A stretch of DNA of 5,910 bases from Actinomycetota bacterium. GTDB lineage: Bacteria > Actinomycetota > Acidimicrobiia > Spongiisociales > ZC4RG35. The DNA lies in assembly GCA_022615295.1 (NCBI GenBank), contig JAKEHF010000218.1:1-5910 (forward strand). Reading direction: 5' to 3'. The notes below the pieces were generated by a model, which saw only the letters and a list, made by a program, of their open reading frames with translations, searched no databases and was not told where the DNA came from. This document shows, piece after piece, positions 5,387-5,910 of this stretch (positions are counted from its first letter, which is position 1; each line of letters begins with the position of its first letter). The position numbers were made by a program, and so were the translations under genes.

Positions 5387-5910
5387 CTATATGATCGCCG
5401 GCCGGGCTCGCTCCGCTGAGCGTGTGGCAACCCAGACACGCTGTGTCTCCTCGAACCCCTTGAGGTGCACCTCGCCGCGCAGTTCGAACTCGAACTCCTT
5501 ACCGAGGGCGAGCTGACGGACACTGTCGGAGACGATGACCTCTCCCGCCGCCCCAGATCGGCGATGCGGCTGGCCTGCACCACCACTGCGCCGTGGACGT
5601 CGCCCCGATCCTGAATCGGCTCTCCTGCCGCCATCCCGATCCGCATCTGGACCGGGTGGGCCATCATCTGGTCCTGGAGGTCCAGAGCGAAGGCAATCGC
5701 CCGACGGGTCGAGTTGAAGGTGATGAGCGACCCGTCTCCAAGGTGCTTGACCACCTGACCGCTGTGCGACGAGCTCAAGCCTGCTATCAGATCCTCGACT
5801 TTCCGGAACGCGCGACGCCCCGAGATATCTCCCTCGCGGTCGAGGAGCTCGTGGACGGGAGCTGGCGCCATTGGCCCTTGACCTTTCCCGAGAACGACGA
5901 CGTCCCGGGA
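5387..5910 (-). pseudogene. Class III adenylate/guanylate cyclase domain, partial and frameshifted
   Basis: Counting from the ATG at 5869-5871, residues 38-106 match the class III cyclase core: GQVVKHLGDGSLITF (second metal Asp in GDG and the base-specifying Lys), MRIGMAAGEP, then GAVVVQASRIADL. After Gly107 the frame breaks. One extra G in the G4 run (CCCC at 5551-5554 on the + strand) restores 54 more residues: AAGEVIVSDSVRQLALGKEF, then ELRGEVHLKGF, the standard C-terminal part, ending at TAG (5387-5389). The expected N-terminal metal motif (F-x-D-I-x-G-S/T) is not visible in any frame up to the right edge. The Asn usually found in GxxVNxAxR is Val, as I recall in many actinobacterial VVxAxRL-type homologues. 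The frame is open to the edge, so the ATG at 5871 may be internal. A homopolymer sequencing error, a true pseudogene, or -1 slippage on GGGG are all possible. The family call is strong; activity is doubtful. Confidence 0.75.

Noticed and set aside
5164..5871. Single 235-residue protein joining cyclase and zinc ribbon
   Set aside because: The stretch between residue 108 and about 160 is Ser/Arg-rich nonsense, whereas the -1 frame gives a textbook cyclase C-terminus. It is better read as a frameshifted cyclase plus a separate zinc-ribbon frame.
1..5910. CRISPR array, tRNA/rRNA genes, insertion sequence or attachment site
   Set aside because: I saw no regularly spaced repeats, no cloverleaf or rRNA-like segments, no transposase motifs and no flanking inverted repeats with target duplication.

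Overview
The window is high-GC DNA with dense coding, strong codon-position bias, GTG and TTG starts, and a lipoprotein with a DUF3558-like module. This suggests an actinobacterium, possibly an uncultured acidimicrobial-type lineage. That placement rests on style and family distribution and was not tested by any search.

Left part, + strand (1-2268). The 3' end of a TPR protein with a C-terminal DeoR-like helix-turn-helix runs in from the left edge. A 97-base gap rich in short palindromes and CTGAGAC-like repeats follows. Next comes a 30-codon gene for a secreted micro-peptide behind a perfect Shine-Dalgarno sequence, then a doubtful 34-codon ORF starting 4 bases later. A soluble PAS/histidine-kinase-like gene follows, with its own strong ribosome-binding site and a TTG start. 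The kinase has an intact-looking ATP-binding domain, but the phospho-accepting histidine of its H-box is a glutamate.

Middle and right part, - strand (2341-5910). Read from right to left there are four items. First is a class III nucleotide cyclase that reaches the right edge and is interrupted by an apparent one-base deletion. Second is a possible 46-codon zinc-ribbon mini-protein. Third is a large secreted lipoprotein combining a DUF3558-like module, a region that looks like a gluzincin peptidase lacking its zinc ligands, and an acidic Cys-containing tail. Fourth is a six-helix membrane protein with a SISAYY motif. The kinase and membrane-protein genes converge across a 72-base spacer in which I see no clear terminator.

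The - strand genes could be co-transcribed, but spacers of about 80 bases and a GC hairpin between the lipoprotein and membrane-protein genes argue against one tight operon. Enzyme-like folds with missing catalytic residues recur: a kinase without its His, a peptidase-like domain without HExxH, and a cyclase without its usual Asn and broken in frame. The most promising candidate for something undescribed is the pairing of the secreted micro-peptide with the His-less kinase. Any functional link between them is inference from proximity.
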